A stretch of DNA of 64,000 nucleotides from Thermotoga caldifontis AZM44c09. Lineage in GTDB: Bacteria > Thermotogota > Thermotogae > Thermotogales > DSM-5069. Position numbers and translations under genes: made by a program. The stretch spans positions 1,550,001 to 1,614,000 of the forward strand of contig NZ_AP014509.1 in NCBI RefSeq assembly GCF_000828655.1. Reading direction: 5' to 3'. The notes beneath the pieces are model-generated. The model did no database searches and was not told where the DNA came from. It saw only the letters and a list, made by a program, of their open reading frames with translations. This document shows positions 33,671 through 42,434 of this stretch, in pieces. Position 1 is the first letter of the stretch. Each line of letters begins with the position of its first letter.

Positions 33671-34945
33671 TCACCATCCCAGCAAACCGATCAGCAAGCT
33701 GTACACGCTCGAAATCGTTAGAGCTATTAGAACGAGCGGAAGGGAAGTCTGGAAGAAATCTCGGAACGAAAGACTCTTTCCAGTGAACTTCTTCAACAGT
33801 GAAACACCGACTATATTCACGGCGGCACCTATCGGTGTCAGGTTCGCACCCAGTCCAATACCTAAAGCCAGCGTCCACCACAGCTGAACAGGATAACCCA
33901 GACCGATCAAGTACTTGATCACTGGTACCAGAGTTATCGCCGTCGGTACCGCGCTCAGCAAAGAGGCCATGGCGGCGCTGAGCCAGGTGAGGACGATGAA
34001 CAAGACTGGTACGTAGTGTACGTTGGAGATGAGACTGGCGAACCGATCGAGAGTGCCGGTCACCTGCACGGCGTGCGTGAGTGAGAACAATCCCATGAAG
34101 AAGAAGAGCGTGTCCCATTCGATCTCTTTAGCGACGTCCTCAAAACTCTTTCCCGCGAGAACGAGGCTCAGGGCCGCTCCGAGGAGCGCGATCAAAGCCA
34201 AGTCGATCTCCAGAACTTGGTGGAACGCAAAACCGAGAATCGTTGCCAAAAAGACTAAGGCAATCTTCACGAGTAATTTCTTGTCCGTCACAGCCTGCCT
34301 TGGATCGGTCGCCGCCAGGTTCTTCAAACCCGCTTCGGATACGTGTTCTTTGGATACCGTACCTGAGAACATCCTTACGGCTATCAACAGGATCAGCAAA
34401 GATACGGGTGCCAGGTGAACAATGAAACTAACGAAACTCAGACCGCTCGCGCTGCCTATGACGATGTTCGGAGGGTCACCGATCATCGTCGCCATACCAC
34501 CGATGTTCGACGCGATCACACCGAGCACCAGCAACCTGGATGGGTCTATTTCGGCCGCATCGCTCACCAGAAAGAGAATGGGGGCAAATATCAGAAGCGT
34601 TGTGACGTTGTCCAGCACTGCCGAGAGCATCGCTATGAAGATCATCAGCAACGCGACAGTTTTCTTCAACTCTCCTTTTCCGAGCCGGACCGCGTAGATT
34701 GACGCCATCTGGAAGAAACCTGTGGCTTTCAGAACGGCCACAATGATCATCATGCCCAGCAGGAGGCCTATGGTGTTGAAGTCCACCACGTGCGATATGT
34801 TCTCCATCGTCAAACTTTCCGAGATCTTCAGAACAGCAGCGATGAGACCGAGCAAGAACACCTTGACGGACGTCCTCTGAGCACGGCTGAGGATCACGTA
34901 GTACGCGCCGAAGTAGAGACAGAGCGCCAGGATCTGTTTGACCAT
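33671..34945 (-). CDS. ArsB/NhaD-family ion transporter (P-protein type)
   Basis: 424 residues with about eleven hydrophobic segments. The motifs LSAVLDNVTTLLIFAPIL, IGGMATMIGDPPNIVIG (repeated in the second half as LGANLTPIGAAVNIVGV) are characteristic of the ArsB/NhaD/CitM superfamily. Substrate may be an anion such as arsenite or Na+/H+, and cannot be decided by eye; no arsR or arsC lies nearby. It follows moeA by 6 bp. A role with oxyanions such as molybdate or tungstate is a tempting but unsupported idea. Confidence 0.82.
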   Translation of the reverse strand: MVKQILALCLYFGAYYVILSRAQRTSVKVFLLGLIAAVLKISESLTMENISHVVDFNTIGLLLGMMIIVAVLKATGFFQMASIYAVRLGKGELKKTVALLMIFIAMLSAVLDNVTTLLIFAPILFLVSDAAEIDPSRLLVLGVIASNIGGMATMIGDPPNIVIGSASGLSFVSFIVHLAPVSLLILLIAVRMFSGTVSKEHVSEAGLKNLAATDPRQAVTDKKLLVKIALVFLATILGFAFHQVLEIDLALIALLGAALSLVLAGKSFEDVAKEIEWDTLFFFMGLFSLTHAVQVTGTLDRFASLISNVHYVPVLFIVLTWLSAAMASLLSAVPTAITLVPVIKYLIGLGYPVQLWWTLALGIGLGANLTPIGAAVNIVGVSLLKKFTGKSLSFRDFFQTSLPLVLIALTISSVYSLLIGLLGW

Positions 34946-34951
34946 CCGACA

Positions 34952-36202
34952 TCACCACCCGGACCAGAGCGTGTAGAATTCCACCAGATCGCCCGCATAG
35001 AAACCTTCAACGTTCGACGGCACTCGTACCACACCGTTGGCTTCGACCAGGTTCGACACCTGAGCAGTCTCACTCTCCAAGGGTTCGGCCCAGACCTGAC
35101 CATCCTCCACGAACGCTCTCACTCTGACGAAATGTTCCCTGCCCTGCCTTGAAGATACGTTCTTCGTCAACCTCACCATCCCTGAAGGTTTCGGAAGAAA
35201 GTCCTTCTCACCTTCCATCCTCCTCAAAACAGGTAGAAGGACAAACCTCGCACTGACGGTGAAAGAGACAGGATTTCCAGGCAACCCCACGACAGGTTTT
35301 CCGTCCACGTGCGCGAGGATCGTAGGTTTTCCAGGTTGGATCAAAATCCCATGGAAGAGCACGCCAGGTTTTCCTATGCGTGCAATCGCAGCTTCGGTGA
35401 AGTCCCTCGCCCCCACGGAACTTCCCCCACTGATGATCAGCACATCGTATTTATCGAAAGAATCTCTCAGCAAACGAAAGAGTTCATCTTCGTCGTCACG
35501 ACACAGACCGACGCGTTCGGCTTCAAAACCCATAGATTTCAGCCAGACGACGAGTCCATAACTGTTGCTGTCGCGTACCTGTACGATGGACTTATCCTTA
35601 ACGAAAGGCTCGACGATCTCGTCCCCCGTTGCTATCACCCCAACCTTCGCACGTCGAAACACCTTCACTCTATCAACACCAAGTTGCAGCATGAGCTGGA
35701 TGTGCCCTGGCTTGATCCTTTGACCTTTGCCGAGTACGAGCTGACCTTTCTTCACGTCTTCATCTTTTCTGAGTACGTTCTCACCCACGGCAACGGGCTT
35801 CATCACCTCGACGAACTCGTCGAACCTCTGCGTGTGCTCCTCCATCACCACCGCATCGGCACCATCTGGAAGCATCGCACCGGTGGCGATCCGGGCGGCT
35901 TCGTTCTCATTGAGAAACCTCTCTGGCTTTTCTCCCACCTTGATTTCGAAGGCGAAACGCAGCATCGACGGAAAGTTGGCGCTCGCGCCGACGACATCTC
36001 TCGATCTGATCGCATAACCATCGACCAAGGATTTATCGAAACCGGGTAGATCGTGAGGTGCGAACACGTCTTCGGCGGCCACGAAGTTCAGCGATTCCAG
36101 CACGGAAACATCTGAGGCCTCATCGATGGCTTTCACAGACTGCAGGTACTCCGAGTAGACCCTGTCGAGGGTGGCGAGTCTGAGAAATTTCGACCCGTTC
36201 AA
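34952..36202 (-). CDS. moeA: Molybdopterin molybdenumtransferase MoeA (first copy)
   Basis: 416 residues. Inserts molybdenum or tungsten into adenylylated molybdopterin. Domains: linker and domain I (VDGYAIRSRDV), domain II, domain III MoeA/MogA-like (GVIATGDEIVEP, ISGGSSVGARDF, KPGVLFHGILIQPGKPT, GLPGNPVSF) and domain IV barrel. The start is uncertain: TTG 36202 follows GGAAGGTGA and the moaB stop by one base; ATG 36223 is possible but has no such site. A second MoeA, fused to another domain, is encoded two genes upstream. Confidence 0.92.
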   Translation of the reverse strand: MNGSKFLRLATLDRVYSEYLQSVKAIDEASDVSVLESLNFVAAEDVFAPHDLPGFDKSLVDGYAIRSRDVVGASANFPSMLRFAFEIKVGEKPERFLNENEAARIATGAMLPDGADAVVMEEHTQRFDEFVEVMKPVAVGENVLRKDEDVKKGQLVLGKGQRIKPGHIQLMLQLGVDRVKVFRRAKVGVIATGDEIVEPFVKDKSIVQVRDSNSYGLVVWLKSMGFEAERVGLCRDDEDELFRLLRDSFDKYDVLIISGGSSVGARDFTEAAIARIGKPGVLFHGILIQPGKPTILAHVDGKPVVGLPGNPVSFTVSARFVLLPVLRRMEGEKDFLPKPSGMVRLTKNVSSRQGREHFVRVRAFVEDGQVWAEPLESETAQVSNLVEANGVVRVPSNVEGFYAGDLVEFYTLWSGW

Positions 36203-36203
36203 T

Positions 36204-36698
36204 TCACTCACCTTCCGGAACATGACAATCCTTCGTCGAACCTTTGATCTTTTCGATCGCGTGCGGTATGGCCGGCAAGATCGCCTTCAGGTTCTGCCGT
36301 ACAGCGTTTGGACTGCCCGGCAGGTTGATGATCAAGGTCTGTTTTCTCACACCCACAACCGCCCGTGACAGCATCGCCGTGGGTGTGTGCTTCAGTGCCT
36401 CGAGCATCATCGCCATCTCCATGCCGTAGAGCCTCTTTTCTATGACCTGCACGGTCGCTTCCGGTGTGACGTCCCTGGGTGATACTCCCGTGCCTCCACA
36501 GGTGACAACCACGTCGAAACCTTCTTCGCTCAGCTTCAAAAGCTCGTCACGTATCAGCGCGAGTTCGTCCGGGACGACGGACCTTTTCTCAACCCGAGCG
36601 CCGATCTGTTTCATGAGCTCTTCGACCGTGTCCGCATTTCTGTCGTTCATGATACCCTGGCTCACCCTGTCGCTGACCACCACGACTGCGACTCTCAC
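36204..36698 (-). CDS. Molybdenum cofactor biosynthesis protein MoaB/MogA
   Basis: 164 residues. Adenylylates molybdopterin before metal insertion. VVVVSDRVSQG at the start, VVTCGGTGVSPRDVTPEA and INLPGSPNAVRQN mark the MPT-binding fold. It overlaps the MoeA-fusion gene by 4 bp and lies between two moeA genes, giving a compact cofactor-maturation set. No moaA, moaC or modABC is in the window. Confidence 0.93.
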   Translation of the reverse strand: MRVAVVVVSDRVSQGIMNDRNADTVEELMKQIGARVEKRSVVPDELALIRDELLKLSEEGFDVVVTCGGTGVSPRDVTPEATVQVIEKRLYGMEMAMMLEALKHTPTAMLSRAVVGVRKQTLIINLPGSPNAVRQNLKAILPAIPHAIEKIKGSTKDCHVPEGE

Positions 36699-38608
36699 AC
36701 AGGTTCACCTTCCACAACGATCTTCCCCACATCCGAGATATCATAACCGGCGCATTGTAAGGCGAGGTTTCTGAATTCCTTCGACTTTATCGTATCGATT
36801 ATGATTTGGAAACGTTCATCTTCAACGAACTCTGGAAGGATCAAAAGATCGTACTCTTCCCAGCATAAAGGTACGAAGTCCAGATCCATGAGCTGGGCAA
36901 CGTGGGCGACCGCCAGGCCCGCATCCGCCTGGTTCTTCTTGATCCTCAGCGCGACTGCTATGTGTGTGATCTCTTCGCTGTCGTAACCGTTGATTTCGTG
37001 AGGATCTATACCGAGTTTGGAGAGATAGTGATCCAGCAAGATCCTCGTTCCCGAAGCTTTCTGTCTGTTCACGAACCTGACATCCTTTCGTGTGAGATCG
37101 TAAAGCGTTTTTATGGATTTTGGGTTCCCCTTCTGAACCACGATGCCCTGGAGCCTTTTAGCAAACTTGATCAGCACGAAGCGTTTCAGCATTCTTCTCA
37201 AATAGGGCAGGTTGTAAGTTTCACTCTCAGGGTCGAAAAGATGAACTCCGGCGAGGTGTGCGAAGAATCTGGCTATCGCACGCACACCACCCAAGCTACC
37301 CACGCTCACAGCAGACAACCTCACGCCACGCTCTGCGAGGAGGTTCGCCATGAGGTCGATCAGAGGATCGTTGCTACCGATGAACAGAACGGTTCCATCG
37401 ATCCGGGATTTCGGAACTTCGAGCTGAACGGTGATCTTCTCGCCTTCTTCCACAACTTCCTGCCCCTTCGGAACGACGATCGTACCATCCATTCTTGTGA
37501 GAGATGACATCGTGGCCGCTCCCCTCTTCAAAGGAACACAGACGTATCGGTCCCTCACCTTCGCGAGAACGACCCTGACGAACTCCTCGTCACCGACCGA
37601 TGAAAAAATCCTCGCCGCACTCTCTGCCTCGATACACTCCTTCTCTTCAACCGGCTGGTGGTACCATTCCTGAACGATGGGCTTGACGATGCGTTCCAAC
37701 ACGGTGTAACACGACGCCGGAAAACCGGGTAGACCGATCACAGGCTTGTTCTCCACCACGGCCAAAACCGTGGGTTTGCCCGGTCTGATGCTGAGACCAT
37801 GTACCATGACTTCGCCGACGTTTTCGAGCACGCGGTAGACGAAATCTCTGCTTCCCGCAGAAGAGCCTCCTATGAAGAGTACAAGATCATGCTCGGCCAG
37901 GAGCTGCCGCAAGGTCGATTCTATCCTGGCAGGATCATCATCGAGTGTTCCGTACACCTTCACGTTAGCTCCCAGTTTTTCGAGGAAAGCCTTGACGAGC
38001 GTGGAATTCGTTTCCGGTATGAAACCGTCTTTCAGTTCTCCGGTCGGCTCGATGATCTCGTCACCCGTGGGGACAACGGCGCAACCGATCTTTCTGATGA
38101 CTTCCACTTCGAACACCCCGGCGGCGAGCAACAGTGAAAGATCCTGCGGTGCGAGGCGGTGGAACTTCGTGAAGAGCATATCGTGCTCTACGACATCCTC
38201 ACCGACGGTTCTGACGTTGTGGAGCAACGGCACAGGATCGAGTATCTCCACCGATCCGTCTTCCAGCAGGTGAACGTCCTCTATCATGATCACCGCATCG
38301 AAACCGTTGGATAACGGCTGGCCTGTGTTCACGAACAGGAACTGGTCTTTCGTGAGCCTTTTTGGATTGCGTTTCGAGGCCTGGATTGTGTCAACGCTCC
38401 GAACGGCTATTCCATCGACCGCAGCCGCGCTGTAATGTGGAACGCTCCTGCGGGCGAAAACGGCGGACGCCAGGACTCTATCGAGTGCCTCACCCACTGC
38501 GATCTTTTCAACCTTTGGTTCGAAGAATCCTATCTCCTTCAAACGGGTGAGGTAAAGCTGTAGCGCCCGATCGAGATCCATCTTTTTGAGATATATCTTT
38601 CTGTCCAG
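36695..38608 (-). CDS. MoeA fused to a C-terminal periplasmic-binding-protein-like domain
   Basis: About 637 residues. Residues 1-405 are a complete MoeA (VDGIAVRSVDTI, IGGSSAGSRDFVYRVL, HGLSIRPGKPT, GLPGFPASC). The remainder (about 410-637) is a type-2 substrate-binding fold without signal peptide (LFIGSNDPLIDLM, RFVNRQKASGTRILLDHYL, DAGLAVAHVAQ), as in known MoeA-LysR-substrate-domain fusions that may sense molybdate or tungstate. The ribosome site GGAGGTG (38621-38615) lies over GTG 38617, so that codon is a poor start; CTG 38608 is 6 bp after it. ATG 38581 lacks a site. A TAGAAT -10-like box lies at 38634-38629. Confidence 0.87.
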   Translation of the reverse strand: MDRKIYLKKMDLDRALQLYLTRLKEIGFFEPKVEKIAVGEALDRVLASAVFARRSVPHYSAAAVDGIAVRSVDTIQASKRNPKRLTKDQFLFVNTGQPLSNGFDAVIMIEDVHLLEDGSVEILDPVPLLHNVRTVGEDVVEHDMLFTKFHRLAPQDLSLLLAAGVFEVEVIRKIGCAVVPTGDEIIEPTGELKDGFIPETNSTLVKAFLEKLGANVKVYGTLDDDPARIESTLRQLLAEHDLVLFIGGSSAGSRDFVYRVLENVGEVMVHGLSIRPGKPTVLAVVENKPVIGLPGFPASCYTVLERIVKPIVQEWYHQPVEEKECIEAESAARIFSSVGDEEFVRVVLAKVRDRYVCVPLKRGAATMSSLTRMDGTIVVPKGQEVVEEGEKITVQLEVPKSRIDGTVLFIGSNDPLIDLMANLLAERGVRLSAVSVGSLGGVRAIARFFAHLAGVHLFDPESETYNLPYLRRMLKRFVLIKFAKRLQGIVVQKGNPKSIKTLYDLTRKDVRFVNRQKASGTRILLDHYLSKLGIDPHEINGYDSEEITHIAVALRIKKNQADAGLAVAHVAQLMDLDFVPLCWEEYDLLILPEFVEDERFQIIIDTIKSKEFRNLALQCAGYDISDVGKIVVEGEPV

Positions 38609-38671
38609 CCTTTCCACCTCCGAATTACATTCTACCGCGGTACGTGATAATATGTGTCGTGGGGTGAAACG

Positions 38672-39079
38672 ATGAGATTTTCCGAATTACAGGTAGGTCA
38701 GGAACACGAAGCGAGTTTCACGGTGAGCGACGATATGGTGAAAACGTTCGCAGAGATCACCGGTGACAAGAACCCCGTTCATCTGGACGAAGATTACGCG
38801 AGGAACACGAGGTTCAAAAAGAGGATCTGCCACGGTATGCTGGTCGCATCGCTGATCTCGAAGGTTCTCGGTATGGACTTTCCAGGGCCGGGGACGATCC
38901 TGGTCAAACAGCAACTCGTTTACAGGGCGCCCGTGTTCGTGGGCGAGACGGTGAAGGTTCACGTGAAGGTGATCGAAAAAAGAGAAGAAAAACACAGGGT
39001 CATGCTTTCAACGAACGTTTTGAAAGCTGACGGTACGGTCGCGATCGAAGGTCAGGCGGAAGTGTTCCTCGAACAGTGA
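38672..39079 (+). CDS. MaoC-like dehydratase (R-specific enoyl-CoA hydratase type)
   Basis: 135 residues, hot-dog fold. FAEITGDKNPVHLDEDYA contains the catalytic Asp and His of the MaoC family; RICHGMLVASLISKVLG and PGPGTILVKQQLVYRAPV follow. It probably hydrates or dehydrates short acyl-CoA thioesters. ATG 38672 follows GGGGTGA. A weak promoter (TAATAT at 38647-38652) precedes it. It overlaps ksgA by 4 bp. Whether it is linked to the hydroxyacyl-CoA dehydratase-like system 8 kb away is unknown. Confidence 0.85.
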   Translation: MRFSELQVGQEHEASFTVSDDMVKTFAEITGDKNPVHLDEDYARNTRFKKRICHGMLVASLISKVLGMDFPGPGTILVKQQLVYRAPVFVGETVKVHVKVIEKREEKHRVMLSTNVLKADGTVAIEGQAEVFLEQ

Positions 39080-39813
39080 GGCCTTACGGTCAGCACTTTC
39101 TCAGGTGTGACGAAATCGCTTTTGAACTCGTAAAAAGGTTGAACCCGCGCAGGGAAGATGTGGTCGTTGAGATAGGGTGCGGAACGGGTTTTCTCACGAG
39201 GTTCGTCGCCCAGACAGGGTGCAGAGTTCTGTGTTACGAAATAGACGAATCGCTGAGCATAGAATTCGCGAAGAACGTACCTTATGGGAACGTCGAGCTG
39301 AGGATAAAAGATTTTTTGAGTGTGACCCGAGAAGAGCTCCAAGGTGCAGAGCTGTGCTACGGTAGTATCCCCTATCAGATATCCTCCAGGATCGTTCGAA
39401 AGGCCATCGAACTCGGTTTTCAGAGGTGTGTCTTCATCGTCCAGAAGGAATTTGCCGAGAAGATCGTTTGGGGGCGTGGAAAACACAAGGGCACGTTCAT
39501 GACCGCGTTGTGCCAGACGTTCTTCGATGTGTCCATCCTCCGTCGAGTACCGAGACACTGCTTCGAACCTCCTCCGAAGGTGGACTCCGTGCTGGTGGAA
39601 ATGGCGAGAAAGAGTGTGGCGGTGGATTTGGACAGTTACGAACGTTTCTTGAGAGAGCTTTTCTGTAGGCCGAACAGGAACGTGAAATCCGTCCTCAAAG
39701 AGATGAAGGTTGACTGTGACGACTTAGAAAACGTGAGAGTGCGCGATTTGCGGGTAGAACAGCTGGTGAGCATCTATTCGAGGTGGTTGCATGACGAGAG
39801 AAGAACTGTTTGA
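39076..39813 (+). CDS. ksgA: 16S rRNA adenine dimethyltransferase with altered motif IV
   Basis: 245 residues, slightly short. Dimethylates two adenines near the 3' end of 16S rRNA. YGQHFLRC at the start, AdoMet motif VVEIGCGTGFLTRF, and FEPPPKVDSVLVEM are typical. The catalytic motif normally reads N-(L/I)-P-Y but is GSIPYQIS here, with Ser97 in place of the conserved Asn. That Asn contacts the target adenine, so activity or specificity may be changed. GTG 39076 overlaps the maoC-like stop. Confidence 0.88.
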   Translation: MRPYGQHFLRCDEIAFELVKRLNPRREDVVVEIGCGTGFLTRFVAQTGCRVLCYEIDESLSIEFAKNVPYGNVELRIKDFLSVTREELQGAELCYGSIPYQISSRIVRKAIELGFQRCVFIVQKEFAEKIVWGRGKHKGTFMTALCQTFFDVSILRRVPRHCFEPPPKVDSVLVEMARKSVAVDLDSYERFLRELFCRPNRNVKSVLKEMKVDCDDLENVRVRDLRVEQLVSIYSRWLHDERRTV

Positions 39814-41515
39814 AACCGTTCTGAACTCCATCGTCGAGGGAGTCATCATCGTCGACAGGAACGCGAGAGTTGTGTACATGAACAAACAGGCGTCTATCAT
39901 ACTGGGTATACCGGCCTCGAGCGTGATCAACAAGCACGTGGTTGACGCTATACCGAACACGAGGTTGCACATCGTTGTTCAGACGGGTAAGGCTGAGATA
40001 GACCACGTCCAGGAACTCGGAAACGTCAAGATTATAACCTCGAGGATACCCATCAGAGACGACAACGGACAGATCATAGGAGCCGTGGCGATCTTCAGGG
40101 ACATCACGAGCGTTCAGAAAATGGTTGAAGAGGTCACGAACCTGCGCGAAATGGAGGCGTTGCTCAAGGCGATCATAGAATCGACGAACGATGCCATATC
40201 CGTGGCGGACGCTGAGGGAAAGATCGTGATGGTGAACAAGGCGTACACCAGAATCACGGGCTTCTCTGCGCAGGAAGTGATCGGTAAACCCGCCACCATA
40301 GACATCGCAGAAGGCGAGAGCATGCACATGAAGGTCGCACAGACGAAACAACCCATATACGGAGCGAGGCTACTCGTCGGGCCGACTCGCAAAGAAGTGA
40401 TCGTGGACGTCACGCCATTGTTCGTGAAGGGCGAGTTCAGGGGCAGCGTCGGAGTCATACACGATGTTTCGGAAATTGTGAAACTGAGCAGGGAACTCGA
40501 AGAAATGCGCCGAATCGTGAGGCGGATGAGTGCCAAGTACACCTTCGACGACATCGTTGCCGAGAGCCCCAAGATGAAGCGCATCGTGGAACAAGCCATG
40601 AAGGTGGCACAGACTCCCGCAACGGTGTTGTTGAGGGGTGAGAGCGGTACGGGCAAAGAGCTACTCGCACACGCCATACACAACGCGAGCGACAGAAAAG
40701 ACCAGCCGTTCGTGAGCGTCAACTGTGCTGCGATACCTGAATCGGTGCTCGAATCAGAACTGTTCGGTTACGCTCCGGGCGCATTCACGGGTGCCCGCAG
40801 GGAAGGAAAGAAAGGTCTGTTCGAAGAAGCTCACAAAGGCACCATTTTCTTAGACGAGATAGGGAAGATGCCTCTGGCAGTGCAACCGAAACTGCTGAGA
40901 TTTTTAGAAACGAAAGAGATAACACCTGTGGGCGGTACGAAACCGATCAAGATCGACGTGAGGATCATCGCCGCAACGAACATGAACCTGGAGAAGATGG
41001 TGGAAGAAGGTTCCTTTCTGGCAGATCTGTACTTCAGGCTGAACGTCTTCCCCATACACATCCCACCGTTGAGAGAGAGGAAAGAGGACATACCAATGCT
41101 CGTACAGCACATCATAAAGAAGCTGAACCAGGAGTACGGCAGGACGGTCGAGGGAATATCCCCAGAAGCTTTACACAAACTGACCTCGTACGACTGGCCC
41201 GGAAACGTGAGAGAACTCGAAAACATCATCGGTAGAGCCATGATAACCATGGAACCGGATGAGAGGTTCATCAGGGCACACCACTTGCCGCCGTTGAGGT
41301 TGACCTATCAGGCGCAGGAAGTCGCAACGGATGTGAAGGACCTGAAAAGGGCTTTGAGAGAGTACGAGAAAGGGCTGATATTGAGGGCGCTCGAACGCAA
41401 CGACTGGAATGTTCAGAAAACTGCTCAGGAACTTGGAATGAGTGTTAGAACACTGTACCATCGGATGAAACTGTTGCAGATCGTTAGACCTACAGGTAAG
41501 AAACATCAGTCTTAA
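39791..41515 (+). CDS. Sigma-54-dependent type transcriptional activator with two PAS domains
   Basis: 574 residues. Two PAS domains (about 5-110 and 130-230) precede an AAA+ domain (about 255-480) with Walker A GESGTGKELLAHAI, the sigma-54 contact loop GAFTGARR and Walker B GTIFLDEIGKM. A Fis-type helix-turn-helix ends the protein (NDWNVQKTAQELGMSVRTLYHRM). The intact GAFTGA implies that the genome encodes RpoN, which many Thermotogae lack. The signal sensed by the PAS domains is unknown. Its first 23 bp overlap ksgA. No clear -24/-12 promoter was found nearby. Confidence 0.92.
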   Translation: MTREELFETVLNSIVEGVIIVDRNARVVYMNKQASIILGIPASSVINKHVVDAIPNTRLHIVVQTGKAEIDHVQELGNVKIITSRIPIRDDNGQIIGAVAIFRDITSVQKMVEEVTNLREMEALLKAIIESTNDAISVADAEGKIVMVNKAYTRITGFSAQEVIGKPATIDIAEGESMHMKVAQTKQPIYGARLLVGPTRKEVIVDVTPLFVKGEFRGSVGVIHDVSEIVKLSRELEEMRRIVRRMSAKYTFDDIVAESPKMKRIVEQAMKVAQTPATVLLRGESGTGKELLAHAIHNASDRKDQPFVSVNCAAIPESVLESELFGYAPGAFTGARREGKKGLFEEAHKGTIFLDEIGKMPLAVQPKLLRFLETKEITPVGGTKPIKIDVRIIAATNMNLEKMVEEGSFLADLYFRLNVFPIHIPPLRERKEDIPMLVQHIIKKLNQEYGRTVEGISPEALHKLTSYDWPGNVRELENIIGRAMITMEPDERFIRAHHLPPLRLTYQAQEVATDVKDLKRALREYEKGLILRALERNDWNVQKTAQELGMSVRTLYHRMKLLQIVRPTGKKHQS

Positions 41516-41574
41516 ACTTTGCTAAAAGCTGAGGTAATTCAACCGCCGTAGTATTTATCGTGAGAGGTGATCCA

Positions 41575-41736
41575 ATGCAGAAGTCACAGAAAAACCTCAA
41601 AACCCTGTCTCAGTACGAACTGTTGAAGCTTCTCAAAGACGGCCAGGAAGAAGCGAAAGAAGAGATGCTCAGGAGGATGTACTTAGAGAACGGTGATGGG
41701 AATGGAAGAAAGTCAGAAAAGGACAAGGAGTCGTAG
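41575..41736 (+). CDS. Small charged protein of 53 residues, unknown function
   Basis: ATG 41575 follows a strong GAGAGGTGA ribosome site. The product is helical and charged: LSQYELLKLLKDGQEEAKEE then MLRRMYLENG, ending in a lysine-rich tail. The core recalls the N-terminal helix of some sigma factors, but this may be chance. It overlaps the degenerate ABC gene by 35 bp, which suggests translational coupling. Not recognised. Confidence 0.6.
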   Translation: MQKSQKNLKTLSQYELLKLLKDGQEEAKEEMLRRMYLENGDGNGRKSEKDKES

Positions 41737-42430
41737 CTCCGTAGAACTGAGAAACTTCTCCATGACCATAGACAGCGTACCGGTGCTGAGAGACGTGAAC
41801 CTCTTCCTCGAAGCCGGTCAGCTCACGGTCATCTATGGCCCCAGAGGAGCCGGTAAATCGGTACTGCTCAGATCGTTTTCGGGGTTGAACAGGGAGATCT
41901 ACGAAAACGTCAGCTGGTCCGGGGAACTGCTCATAAACGAAAAGCCCGTACAGGTTTACGATAAAAAACTGCTCAGACAGATGGTTTCTTACGTTGAACC
42001 TTCTTTCGTCGAAGCGATGGACGATCTCACCTTTGCCGATTTCATAAAGATCACCCTTTCAGAATCCAGCGTTTCCTTAGATGACTTCGCTTCGGAGCTC
42101 GACAGGCTCGGTATCCTCAAGTTCCTCAGACGTGAGCTCAAGACCCCTGTGAGGCAGTTCTACACGATGGAAAAAATAATGCTCCTGTTGTTCGCAGCGA
42201 TAGTCAAAAAGTCGATGATCGTTGTACTCGACTGCATACTGGATCATCTGGACGACGACACGCTGGTTCCCGTTCTCAAAGAACTGTTGAATATAAAGCA
42301 GGACAGAATCGTCGTGCTCAGTACGCGGCAGAAACTGAGATTTTTACCCATCGCGGATCAGTTCGTGATGATGAAGAGTGGTACAATTGAATACAGGGGT
42401 CCTGCGAGAGAATTCGTTCTGGAGAGGTGA
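41702..42430 (+). CDS. Degenerate PstB-like ABC protein, probably not a normal ATPase
   Basis: 242 residues. Walker A is intact (YGPRGAGKSVLLRSF) and the layout (LNREIYENVSWSGELLINEK) resembles PstB, the phosphate-importer ATPase. However, the signature LSGGQ is absent (VRQFYTMEK at that place), Walker B reads MIVVLDCILDHLDD with Cys in place of the catalytic Glu, and the switch histidine is replaced (LSTRQ). It may bind but not hydrolyse ATP, and could act as a regulator. No permease gene is adjacent. ATG 41702 is the likeliest start; GTG 41693 and ATG 41696 are alternatives. Confidence 0.7.
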   Translation: MEESQKRTRSRSSVELRNFSMTIDSVPVLRDVNLFLEAGQLTVIYGPRGAGKSVLLRSFSGLNREIYENVSWSGELLINEKPVQVYDKKLLRQMVSYVEPSFVEAMDDLTFADFIKITLSESSVSLDDFASELDRLGILKFLRRELKTPVRQFYTMEKIMLLLFAAIVKKSMIVVLDCILDHLDDDTLVPVLKELLNIKQDRIVVLSTRQKLRFLPIADQFVMMKSGTIEYRGPAREFVLER

Positions 42431-42434
42431 AAGG

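Noticed and set aside
41516..41574. A sigma-54 promoter (-24/-12) after the activator gene
   Set aside because: No TGGC and TGC pair with the right spacing is present in this gap or in the gap at 38622-38671.
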